From Ferroglobus sp. (GTDB taxonomy: Archaea > Halobacteriota > Archaeoglobi > Archaeoglobales > Archaeoglobaceae): a stretch of DNA of 13,620 bases. The stretch covers positions 1 to 13,620 of the forward strand of contig WAJX01000238.1 in assembly GCA_015523665.1 (NCBI GenBank), given 5' to 3'. The notes beneath the pieces were generated by a model. That model saw nothing but the letters and a program-made list of their open reading frames with translations, did not search any database and had not been told where the DNA came from. Within the stretch, counting starts at the first letter, position 1. Every line of letters begins with the position of its first letter. Below are positions 1-6,592 of the stretch, piece after piece. A program made the position numbers and the translations under genes.

Positions 1-236
1 GGACAAACTCTTATACAAGCCATACAACCTGTGCATTTTTCATAATCAATTTCTGGGGGGTCATTTATACTTTCCATTTTTATCGCATCAAACTTACATG
101 ATTCAAAGCATGGAGAACATGGAATAGTCTGTGGACACTCAATAAATGCGACTGGTCTTTTATCGTTCAATCTATCCTCACTTGGCAGTTCTGGAAGTTC
201 GTTCTTTTCGAGATAACCTCTTTCCAAATATTTCAT
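1..236 (-). CDS. 4Fe-4S dicluster ferredoxin-like subunit (3' end beyond window)
   Basis: The gene runs off the left edge, so only about 78 N-terminal residues are visible. Two cysteine sets of 4Fe-4S type are present: C34-x5-C40-x2-C43-x3-C47 and C68-x2-C71-x2-C74-x3-C78. The sequence ECPQTIPCSPC around the first set resembles the small ferredoxin subunits that accompany FAD-containing amino-acid dehydrogenases such as the archaeal dye-linked proline dehydrogenase complexes. The ATG at 236 shares its A with the TAA stop of the upstream oxidoreductase (TAATG), so the two are surely co-transcribed and translationally coupled. By family knowledge it would shuttle electrons between the flavin subunit and an acceptor in the cytoplasm. 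The role is inferred; the clusters are seen. Confidence 0.85.
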   Translation of the reverse strand, partial: MKYLERGYLEKNELPELPSEDRLNDKRPVAFIECPQTIPCSPCFESCKFDAIKMESINDPPEIDYEKCTGCMACIRVC

Positions 237-1804
237 TATCCCACCTCTATTAAAACTTTTTTCAACCCTTCAAGTATCCTCTCTCCAAAAGGGCCTCTTC
301 TGAACTCTTCTAAATCTAAGATTATTTCATCTCTCATCCTTTTTAGATTTTCATCCCCATATCCTAATTTTATCGCGCAATCAAGTCCAGCAATTCTACC
401 TTCCATCATCGCTGCTGTAGCTTCTTCAATCCCAGCAACATCTCCTGCAACATAAACTCCAGATTTTGAAGTTTCACCATACTTATTTCTTAATGGAACC
501 AACCCGCCAAGCTCAGGAACGAATTTCATCTCAACTCCTGCTTGATACAACAATTCATGAGCTGGAGATAAGCCTACTGCAACACATATAAAATCACACT
601 CAATTTCCTTTTCAGTTCCTTCGATAACACACCATTTATCATCTAACTGAGCGATGACAGCTCCTTCAACAGCTTTCTCTCCTAAAGCTCTTACAATTGT
701 ATGTCTAGTATAAATTGGCACCCCTAATCTCCTCACTTTTGCTGCATGAACAAAATATCCCCCAATTCTTGGCATAGCTTCAACTATAGCAGACACTTCA
801 ACATCTGCTTGTAGGAGTTGATAAGCAAGTATTAATCCGACATTTCCAGAGCCGACGATTAACCCCTTCTCACCAGGCTTTATACCGTATACATTCATAA
901 GAGTTTGTACTCCTCCTGCACCATAAACACCCGGAAGATCGTTATTCTCAAAAACAAGTGTTCTTTCATAAGCTCCAGTAGCGATTATCATTTTTTTAGC
1001 TTTAACTCTTAACAATTTCTCATCATTTTCAACAGCACCGATCATCTTATCATAAACACCAAAAACCTTAGTATTGACCCTAATATCTACATTCTCAACC
1101 TCCTCAAGTTCTTTTATGAGTATTTCGGCGATTTTAATTCCTCTAACACCAGCATAATGTTTTCCACTACCAAAAAACCTGTGAGTTTGTTTAACAAACT
1201 GTCCTCCAAGTCTGGGATTCTCATCCATTAGTATAACTCTTGCTCCAGCTTTTCCAGCATATATAGCTGCTGAAATTCCAGCTGGTCCTCCTCCAATAAC
1301 TGCAACATCAGCTTCAACCACTTCATACCCAGCATTTTTATCAAGAATTTTTTTAGGTTTATCTCCTATACCGGCCATTTTCCTCATTTGCTTTGTTGCA
1401 AATTCTCTCAAAATCTTTGGAGATGTAAATTTCTTGTAATGAGATCCATGCGGGAAAAATCTATCGATTATCTTATCAAGAATCTCATAAAAATCCTTTT
1501 CAGCATTTGGTAATGCATTTTGCGTTTTTATTTGCATACCATCTCTAACATAAACCTTACAAGTTCTGATGTTTGGTATTCCATCTACTTCCATCATACA
1601 TTGTGAACATTTCCCTATAGCACAAAAAAATCCTCGAGGTCTATGAAATCTAAGTGATCTACTAAAAATTCTTATACCATTTGCATAAAGTGCTCCAGCA
1701 ACAGTTTCTCCTTCGAAAGCTTTTATAGGTTTTCCATTAAAATAAATGGTGACTTCCTTACCCCTTTTAAAATCGATTATCGGATGATGTTGAAGTCTTT
1801 CCAT
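236..1804 (-). CDS. FAD-dependent oxidoreductase alpha subunit with N-terminal 2Fe-2S domain
   Basis: The 522-residue protein has two parts. Residues about 15-95 form a Fer2-type (ferredoxin-fold) domain with C61-x4-C66-x2-C69-x12-C82, fitting one 2Fe-2S cluster. Residues about 163-480 form a two-dinucleotide-domain flavoprotein: a first GGGPAG motif at 171-176 for FAD, an ATGA motif near 276, a second GSGNVG motif at 318-323 for NAD(P) or a second nucleotide, and VAGD at 452-455. This order matches the alpha subunits of sarcosine-oxidase, HcnA/HcnB and proline-dehydrogenase type complexes, where a separate beta subunit usually carries the substrate flavin. The beta subunit is not in the window, so the substrate cannot be named. 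The start is set by the ATG at 1804 with GAGGTG at 1811-1816. The ferredoxin gene follows with a one-base overlap. It is probably cytoplasmic. Confidence 0.9.
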   Translation of the reverse strand: MERLQHHPIIDFKRGKEVTIYFNGKPIKAFEGETVAGALYANGIRIFSRSLRFHRPRGFFCAIGKCSQCMMEVDGIPNIRTCKVYVRDGMQIKTQNALPNAEKDFYEILDKIIDRFFPHGSHYKKFTSPKILREFATKQMRKMAGIGDKPKKILDKNAGYEVVEADVAVIGGGPAGISAAIYAGKAGARVILMDENPRLGGQFVKQTHRFFGSGKHYAGVRGIKIAEILIKELEEVENVDIRVNTKVFGVYDKMIGAVENDEKLLRVKAKKMIIATGAYERTLVFENNDLPGVYGAGGVQTLMNVYGIKPGEKGLIVGSGNVGLILAYQLLQADVEVSAIVEAMPRIGGYFVHAAKVRRLGVPIYTRHTIVRALGEKAVEGAVIAQLDDKWCVIEGTEKEIECDFICVAVGLSPAHELLYQAGVEMKFVPELGGLVPLRNKYGETSKSGVYVAGDVAGIEEATAAMMEGRIAGLDCAIKLGYGDENLKRMRDEIILDLEEFRRGPFGERILEGLKKVLIEVG

Positions 1805-1810
1805 TCATTC

Positions 1811-1865
1811 CACCTCTTTTCATTAGTATAAAACCTCTTATTTTTGTTCTATCTCTTTATTTAAG
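1811..1865 (-). promoter_or_regulatory. Promoter and ribosome-binding site of the FAD oxidoreductase operon
   Basis: On the minus strand, CTTAAATAAAG (1855-1865) resembles an archaeal TATA box. Initiation about 25 bases downstream would give a 5' leader of roughly 30 bases. The leader ends with GAGGTG at 1811-1816, six bases before the ATG at 1804, a good match to the archaeal 16S anti-Shine-Dalgarno. The RBS is clear; the TATA box is a prediction, made in very AT-rich DNA. Confidence 0.5.
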
Positions 1866-1899
1866 TTTTGCCAAAATCCTTTAGTTATAACTATTTTAT

Positions 1900-1918
1900 A
1901 TTTTTTATTTTAAAAAAT
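1900..1918 (-). terminator. Possible T-tract terminator after the actin/RHH/luciferase cassette
   Basis: A 7-bp A/T inverted repeat (1900-1906 with 1912-1918) reads as a run of six T on the minus strand, about 100 bases after the luciferase-family stop. Archaeal termination depends mainly on T runs, so this could end the long operon before the next promoter. In DNA this AT-rich such runs also occur by chance. Confidence 0.3.
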
Positions 1919-1923
1919 GACTA

Positions 1924-1944
1924 TTTAGTAACACTTTAGTAACA
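1924..1944. repeat. Two direct copies of TTTAGTAACA, 11 bp apart
   Basis: TTTAGTAACA occurs at 1924-1933 and again at 1935-1944, so the copies sit on the same face of the helix with an 11-bp period. A related but degenerate element starts at 1880, and the hexamer TGTTAC appears inverted at 2012-2017. Helically phased repeats are typical of binding sites for dimeric regulators or RHH proteins. They lie 60-90 bases upstream of the predicted oxidoreductase TATA box. No regulator can be assigned from the sequence. Confidence 0.55.
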
Positions 1945-1956
1945 TTATTTATGTTA

Positions 1957-1979
1957 ATATAATTAATTTTTAATTATAT
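1957..1979. repeat. AT-only inverted repeat in the 1805-2018 spacer
   Basis: A perfect 10-bp A/T stem (1957-1966 pairing with 1970-1979) encloses a TTT loop. It lies between the luciferase-family stop and the oxidoreductase promoter. It contains no G or C, so at high temperature it would be weak as an RNA hairpin. It may be a protein site, or chance in DNA this AT-rich. Confidence 0.35.
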
Positions 1980-2018
1980 ATATTATTAACACAATAATAA
2001 TTTTAATATTATGTTACA

Positions 2019-2903
2019 TCATCCCACAACTTCGGTAATCTCACCAATCCTCTCCACACTTTTTAAATCCCTAAAGAATGGATCCCCAAGAACAACATGT
2101 TTAGTGTAATCCAAAAGAGACCTAATTCTATCAACCACATTTTCGAAACTTCCACTTATAGAGAACTTCTCGAAAAGAAAATCTTTATATTTTTTTAGCT
2201 TTTTAAATTCTGATATCTCATCTAACCCTCCACTTCTCCTCTTTTCAATTAGATAACTCATATCGATATCTTTTATTTCCTCATACACCTTGAAATACCC
2301 AAATTTTTTTAGAAAGTTTGGACTAGTTCTCATCACAATAGCACAAGCAATAATTAAGTCCACCTCAAAATCACTGGGAAGAATTAATGTTGGACCGTAA
2401 GCAACAAGAGAGATGTCATCTACTTTCTCTGCAAAGTATTTCACATGTTTTGGATTAACATGATTCAATAAAATACCATCACAAAGTTTTGAGACTAATC
2501 TAAAAGATTTCTCCCAAGTAACTCCACCAAAAACAGGTGAGTCTAAAGATTTAAACGATTTTATCAACAATTCGAATTTATCTATTGACAATCCACCACT
2601 CCCTAAACCGAAAATAAATCTATCTCCATATTCCGCTATGAGCTTTCTGGCCTTTTTTAAGATTTCATTTGGATCATTTCTTGCAGTTATAACTCCAAAA
2701 CCTATTTTAAGGTTCGTTTTTTCAGCAATAATCTCAGCCACTTTAAATGAATCAACAAAAAGAGGATTTTCTCCTATCCAAACAATCTCTATATTGCTAT
2801 TTTCACAAACCTCAATTACTTTTGATATGTGACTAATTCCCAATAACGGATCACCATTAATATTTATCCCAACCTTACCAATTTTCAAGTAATCTTTTGA
2901 CAT
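2019..2903 (-). CDS. Luciferase-fold, probable F420-dependent oxidoreductase (Mer-like)
   Basis: The protein has 294 residues. Its sequence follows the bacterial-luciferase TIM barrel used by F420 enzymes such as methylene-tetrahydromethanopterin reductase: an early strand ending VWIGENP (about 41-47), LKIGFGVI (about 65-72), RFIFGLGSG (about 95-103), and a C-terminal SGSFENVVDRI plus VVLGDPF segment (about 250-276) like the Mer tail. It is shorter than Mer (about 320-340), so it is more likely a family paralogue than Mer itself; its substrate is unknown. The ATG at 2903 is preceded by an in-frame GTG at 2906 and then a stop at 2914-2912, so one of these two must be the start. Either way it overlaps the RHH gene by about 30 bases, which makes coupled translation likely. 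The nearest GGAGTG is about 14 bases upstream of the ATG, farther than normal. Confidence 0.75.
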   Translation of the reverse strand: MSKDYLKIGKVGININGDPLLGISHISKVIEVCENSNIEIVWIGENPLFVDSFKVAEIIAEKTNLKIGFGVITARNDPNEILKKARKLIAEYGDRFIFGLGSGGLSIDKFELLIKSFKSLDSPVFGGVTWEKSFRLVSKLCDGILLNHVNPKHVKYFAEKVDDISLVAYGPTLILPSDFEVDLIIACAIVMRTSPNFLKKFGYFKVYEEIKDIDMSYLIEKRRSGGLDEISEFKKLKKYKDFLFEKFSISGSFENVVDRIRSLLDYTKHVVLGDPFFRDLKSVERIGEITEVVG

Positions 2904-3363
2904 CACTACTATCTATATCACTCCTCGTCCTCTTTTTAGGAATATATCCAATTCTGTCCCCATAAAGCTCAACCACAAGTTTCGCCGCTAATTTTGCAAG
3001 ATCATAAATTCTACTTTCATCCACTTTCCTATTAACTTTTATTTCCTTTCTCTTATCAACAAAATACGTGCAAAATAGACACTTATAGAGGTTTAATGGC
3101 TCTAACTCCCTCTCCAAGTCTTCTAAAGCATCCAATGCACAGAAATTTCCATCACTATATTTGCAATACTTTAATTTTTCCATTCCATATTTTTTTGCAT
3201 ACTTTAAGAGTTCATCTCCTCTTTCAATTCTTTCACTCTTTCTCTTTATGAAATACCACTCTAACAAAGCATAAACGAATTCAGACGGAGATACTCTCAA
3301 CTCTTCACATTTCTTAAGTAAAAGTTTTTCGATATCTGCAGGAATATCTACACTTATCTTCAT
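2875..3363 (-). CDS. Ribbon-helix-helix DNA-binding-like protein with four-cysteine cluster (ParR-like position)
   Basis: The first ~43 residues have the pattern of a MetJ/Arc-type ribbon-helix-helix: a short beta strand (KISVDIP, 2-8), a helix (9-22), a turn at RVSPSE, and a second helix (27-43). The remaining ~120 residues hold C67-x7-C75-x19-C95-x2-C98, which could bind zinc or an iron-sulfur cluster, then a basic helical end. I recognise no named family for the full protein. It begins two bases after the stop of the actin-like gene, with no G-rich RBS, so it probably relies on reinitiation by ribosomes finishing that gene. An RHH protein directly downstream of a ParM-like actin is the arrangement of ParM/ParR plasmid partition pairs, in which ParR binds centromere repeats and caps the filament. 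The ParR role is inferred from position and fold only; ParR proteins lack such a cysteine cluster as far as I know. Confidence 0.7.
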   Translation of the reverse strand: MKISVDIPADIEKLLLKKCEELRVSPSEFVYALLEWYFIKRKSERIERGDELLKYAKKYGMEKLKYCKYSDGNFCALDALEDLERELEPLNLYKCLFCTYFVDKRKEIKVNRKVDESRIYDLAKLAAKLVVELYGDRIGYIPKKRTRSDIDSSDVKRLLENW

Positions 3364-3365
3364 TT

Positions 3366-4415
3366 TTATTTCTTTTTCTTAGTTCTTTTTTCTTGAGACT
3401 CTAAAGATTCTAAAGATTCTGATTCTAAAGATCCTTTTTCATCTTTGATGTTTTCATTTTCTTTCCTTCTTTCAACATCTGTATCTTTACCCTCCTCTTC
3501 CAATAGTATTTTCGCAAGCTTAAAATATCCTTTAGCGTTACTCGTTAAAGGTGTTTTTGGCATCTTTATCTCTCCAACGTCTTCGAACACTCTTTCAAAC
3601 TCTTCTTTAACTCCTGGCAATAAACTTCCTCCACCAGAGATAACCAAATTCTCAACTATCGAAAGTGAGAGCCCTTCTATTAGTATCTTAGCTCTATTGG
3701 CTATTCTCTCCACCCAAACTTTCATATTTTCCTTATACTCCTCCATTATCTCATCATGACTTATTGAAACCTTCTTTCCTCCTCTTATCCTCCCAACTCT
3801 ACAATTCTCATCTAATAAGAGAGTTGTCATCTCTTCAGGAGTTATACTTATCCCTATCTTGTTTCTTATAGAAAGTTCAACGTTTTCATATATCTTATCA
3901 ACCCCCATGAGTAATGTATCTCCCTTTAGATATTCCATATCTGCTAAAACTACTATGTCAGTTGTTCCAAAACCGATATCGATACACACTCCAGTATCTA
4001 TCCCCATATCAGCTAAAGTTCCAGCAGGCTCTGGAAAGATGATGACTTTCTTTTTTAAAGCCTCTTCAAGTTCTCTAACAATTTCTTCCCTCTCTTTTTT
4101 GGATGATTTAACAGGTAAACCTGTTGCTATAATGTCTGCAGTTGTATCGAGCTTTAAAAATGCATATTTAGCAAGCTCAATGTAAGAGTTGTGTATCAAC
4201 CTACCTTCATGTAATGGCCTTAAAACTTCTACATTCTCAACATTTTGTGCAAAACTTACAGCCTCTTCTCCAATATAAACCTCTTTCTCCTCGCCCTTAA
4301 GACTCCAATCTTTTTTCTCTCCATAAACAACAAGACTTGGGAAAATTATTACATTCTCCCCGTCAGATGTTGCTTTTGTATAATTTGTGCCAATGTCGAG
4401 TCCAACAGCTTTCAT
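3366..4415 (-). CDS. ParM-like archaeal actin homologue
   Basis: The 349-residue protein carries the actin/Hsp70-type ATPase core: phosphate-1 loop GLDIGTNYTK (5-14), phosphate-2 loop IDIGFGTTD (145-153), a connecting FPEPAG segment (127-132), and adenosine loop VISGGGSLLPG (258-268). The small size and motifs resemble ParM/Alp and Thermoplasma Ta0583-type actins rather than crenactin or MreB. Such proteins polymerise with ATP, and plasmid versions push DNA apart. The folded domain ends near residue 307. The last ~40 residues are a charged, low-complexity tail with SLE repeats and a final KKKK. The ATG at 4415 lies 35 bases after the rpsB stop. A good SD (AAGGAGAT) is 16 bases upstream, unusually far, and no closer alternative start exists. 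The neighbours are the RHH protein and the F420-type enzyme. The actin-like fold is secure; a segregation role is inferred. Confidence 0.85.
   Translation of the reverse strand: MKAVGLDIGTNYTKATSDGENVIIFPSLVVYGEKKDWSLKGEEKEVYIGEEAVSFAQNVENVEVLRPLHEGRLIHNSYIELAKYAFLKLDTTADIIATGLPVKSSKKEREEIVRELEEALKKKVIIFPEPAGTLADMGIDTGVCIDIGFGTTDIVVLADMEYLKGDTLLMGVDKIYENVELSIRNKIGISITPEEMTTLLLDENCRVGRIRGGKKVSISHDEIMEEYKENMKVWVERIANRAKILIEGLSLSIVENLVISGGGSLLPGVKEEFERVFEDVGEIKMPKTPLTSNAKGYFKLAKILLEEEGKDTDVERRKENENIKDEKGSLESESLESLESQEKRTKKKK
3400..3432. repeat. 9-bp in-frame tandem repeat in the actin tail
   Basis: TCTAAAGAT occurs three times (3400-3408, 3409-3417, 3424-3432) with a shortened TCTGAT unit at 3418-3423. 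All units are multiples of three, so on the minus strand they encode Ser-Leu-Glu repeats without shifting frame. This looks like slippage-driven expansion of the actin tail. Confidence 0.85.
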
Positions 4416-4450
4416 GATAAATTGTTTAAAAATCTCCTTAAAAAATTTTG

Positions 4451-5071
4451 TTATAACTCAGCTTCAAAATCCTCAACCTTATACGGAAATTCTGTAATTC
4501 CTCTGTTTTTAAGTATCTCTCTTGTTAAAACCCAATAAACTAGAGCTAAAGCTCTTCTTCCTTTATTATTTGTTGGTATGACAAAATCAACATTAGATAT
4601 GCTGTTATTCGTGTCACATAACGCTATAACAGGAATTCCTACGTCAGTAGCTTCATCAACAGCTTGCTTATCTATAGCAGGATCCGTAACAATTACTATA
4701 TCTGGCTCTACATACTCTTTTAACGCTGGATTTGTTAAAGTTCCCGGGATAAATCTCCCTGTTATGCTTTGAATTCCTGTAATCTTCGCCATCATCGTAA
4801 CGGGTTTTTGACCATATTGTCTTGCAGCGACAGCAAGCACTTTCGATGGTTTATATCTTGCTATAAGTTTTCCAGCAAGCTTTAATCTTTCATCCAACAA
4901 TCTTATATCTAAGATGTATAAACCATCCGGCCTAACCTTGTATATGTATTTCTTCATATCTCCAGTTTTTACTTGCGTACCTATATGGACTCCAGCAGCT
5001 AAATACTCATCAGGAGGGACAAGATACTCATATCCCTCTTCAACTTCTCTCATCATCCTCTCTTCTCTCAT
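4451..5071 (-). CDS. rpsB: 30S ribosomal protein uS2
   Basis: The 206-residue protein is a full-length archaeal uS2. Recognisable stretches are [17 protein letters not shown] near the start, [21 protein letters not shown], a [11 protein letters not shown] motif, [12 protein letters not shown] and a terminal region with [10 protein letters not shown]. It binds the small subunit near the head-platform junction. The ATG at 5071 has an ideal RBS: AGGTGG followed by six bases. That RBS is formed by the last codons of enolase, whose TAG stop lies in the spacer. It is the last gene of the conserved S9 operon here, and in this genome it is followed by the actin-like cassette. Confidence 0.97.
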   Translation of the reverse strand: MREERMMREVEEGYEYLVPPDEYLAAGVHIGTQVKTGDMKKYIYKVRPDGLYILDIRLLDERLKLAGKLIARYKPSKVLAVAARQYGQKPVTMMAKITGIQSITGRFIPGTLTNPALKEYVEPDIVIVTDPAIDKQAVDEATDVGIPVIALCDTNNSISNVDFVIPTNNKGRRALALVYWVLTREILKNRGITEFPYKVEDFEAEL

Positions 5072-5074
5072 TCT

Positions 5075-6277
5075 CTACCACCTTAATCTAACCATTGAAG
5101 GATCTAGCTCTTCTTCTATCCTGATTAGCTCGTTAATCTTTGCTATCCTTTCTCCTCCAACCACTCCAGTCTTTATTAATGTTGCGTTAAAAGCGATGCT
5201 TAGATGAGCTATACTTTCATCCTCAGTTTCACCACTTCTATGGGACATAACTATATCATATCCATTATCCTTAGCAATCTTAACCGCCTCAAACGTATCT
5301 GTTAAAGTACCGATCTGATTTGGTTTAATCAATACCGTATTCGCCGAGCCTAATTCTACTCCCTTCCTTATTCTCCTAACGTTCGTTACAAACAAATCAT
5401 CACCACATATCATACAATTAACCATTTTTGTTAATTCTGCAAATCCATCAAAGTCGTTTTCATGTAAAGGATCTTCAACGTATAACAGATTATACCTATC
5501 AACAAGTTCCGCAACATAACTTATTTGCTCTTCTCTATTTAATTTTTTATCTTTATAGACGTAATACTCACCATTCCAAAGTTCAGTCGCTGCAAAATCA
5601 ACTCCAATTCTTATCTTAACTCCAGTTTCATCTTCAACATTTTCTATAGCTTTTATAAGAATTTCAAAAGCCTCCTCATCAGTAATTTTTGCAGCCCATG
5701 CACCTTCATCACCCTTTGCTGAAAATATATTATTCTCATCAAATATCCTCTTTATCTCTCTATAAACCCTAACATTCGTTAATTGAGCTTCAAAAAAATT
5801 TTTAGCTCCAATAGGGATTATTAAGAATTCTTGTATATCCGTCGAACCCTCTGCATGTTTTCCTCCCCCAATCACATTTCCAAGAGGATATGGAATTTCG
5901 TTTATCAAAGTTCCAGCAAGATACGCATAAAGTGGGAGTCCAAGATAGTTAGATGCAGATTTTGCTGATGCTATACTTGCAGTTATAGCAAAATTTCCAC
6001 CGATTTCAGAGAAATTCTCTGTTCCGTCTTCATCTCTTAAAGCTCTATCGATCTCTCGCTGATCAAACACACTTATTCCAATTAAAGCTTTTGAAACTCT
6101 CTCTTCAATTTCTTCAACTCTATAGGGGTCAACTACTATAGCCTCCTCACTTCCAGTAGAAGCACCACTTGGAGCTATCGCTTTACCATATGAGCTATCT
6201 GTATAAACCTCACATTCTATAGTTTCTCTTCCTCTACTATCGAAAACAATTCTATAATGAACTTCTTCAATTATCAA
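5075..6277 (-). CDS. eno: Enolase (2-phosphoglycerate dehydratase)
   Basis: The enzyme interconverts 2-phosphoglycerate and phosphoenolpyruvate in glycolysis and gluconeogenesis. At 400 residues it is slightly shorter than the usual 410-430. Active-site features are intact: SGAST loop (37-41), H141, QE at 149-150, GDEG with E191, metal ligands D227, E268 and D293 (in GDDLFVTN), K318 in LIKPNQ, SHRSGETED (345-353) and K369. The start is TTG at 6277, set by GAGGTGG four bases upstream. That RBS overlaps the TGA stop of rpoK. It sits between rpoK and rpsB, as in other euryarchaeal S9 operons. Confidence 0.97.
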   Translation of the reverse strand: MIIEEVHYRIVFDSRGRETIECEVYTDSSYGKAIAPSGASTGSEEAIVVDPYRVEEIEERVSKALIGISVFDQREIDRALRDEDGTENFSEIGGNFAITASIASAKSASNYLGLPLYAYLAGTLINEIPYPLGNVIGGGKHAEGSTDIQEFLIIPIGAKNFFEAQLTNVRVYREIKRIFDENNIFSAKGDEGAWAAKITDEEAFEILIKAIENVEDETGVKIRIGVDFAATELWNGEYYVYKDKKLNREEQISYVAELVDRYNLLYVEDPLHENDFDGFAELTKMVNCMICGDDLFVTNVRRIRKGVELGSANTVLIKPNQIGTLTDTFEAVKIAKDNGYDIVMSHRSGETEDESIAHLSIAFNATLIKTGVVGGERIAKINELIRIEEELDPSMVRLRW

Positions 6278-6286
6278 CTTACCACC

Positions 6287-6505
6287 TCAAAAAAGATCAT
6301 GTCTTTGAAGCCATACAAATGCATTTCTCCTCCTCTTTACAGTTATGGGAATGATACCTCTATCAAATTCCTCTTTAGCTATATCCAAAGGTTCTTGTTT
6401 ATCTGTTTCAATAAGAACCGGTGCTCCCATAGCTATCTGTAAAGCTCTTGCACCGATAATCCTTGCCTTTTCAAATCGAGTATATTCAAACGGGAAATAT
6501 TTCAA
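6287..6505 (-). CDS. rpoK: DNA-directed RNA polymerase subunit K (omega/RPB6 homologue)
   Basis: The conserved core [19 protein letters not shown] and the segment [20 protein letters not shown] identify RpoK, the archaeal counterpart of bacterial omega and eukaryotic RPB6, which helps assemble the largest polymerase subunit. I place the start at TTG 6505 (72 residues) because GAGGTGG lies four bases upstream. An in-frame TTG at 6520 would put that RBS inside the coding region and begin two bases after the tRNA. The gene directly follows tRNA-Pro, so its mRNA 5' end could be made by RNase Z cleavage of the shared transcript. The TGA stop overlaps the enolase RBS. Confidence 0.94.
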   Translation of the reverse strand: MKYFPFEYTRFEKARIIGARALQIAMGAPVLIETDKQEPLDIAKEEFDRGIIPITVKRRRNAFVWLQRHDLF

Positions 6506-6521
6506 CCTACCACCTCTCAAA

Positions 6522-6592
6522 TGGGGCCGCCGAGGTTCGAACTCGGGTCACGGCGCCCCGAACGCCGCAGGATTCCACTACCCTACGGCCCC
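6522..6592 (-). tRNA. tRNA-Pro, anticodon CGG
   Basis: Minus-strand cloverleaf of 71 nt: 7-bp acceptor stem GGGGCCG/CGGCCCC, U8-A9, a short D arm (three pairs including one G-U), a 5-bp anticodon stem CGGCG/CGCCG with loop TTCGGGG, a 4-nt variable loop, T stem CCGAG/CTCGG with loop TTCGAAC, and discriminator A. The anticodon at 6558-6560 reads CGG (codon CCG), with G37 as expected for proline tRNAs. No intron is seen and no CCA is encoded. G+C is about 72%, far above the flanking genes. It is embedded in the S9 operon between rpoN and rpoK; its 5' 15 bases overlap the end of rpoN. Confidence 0.96.
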
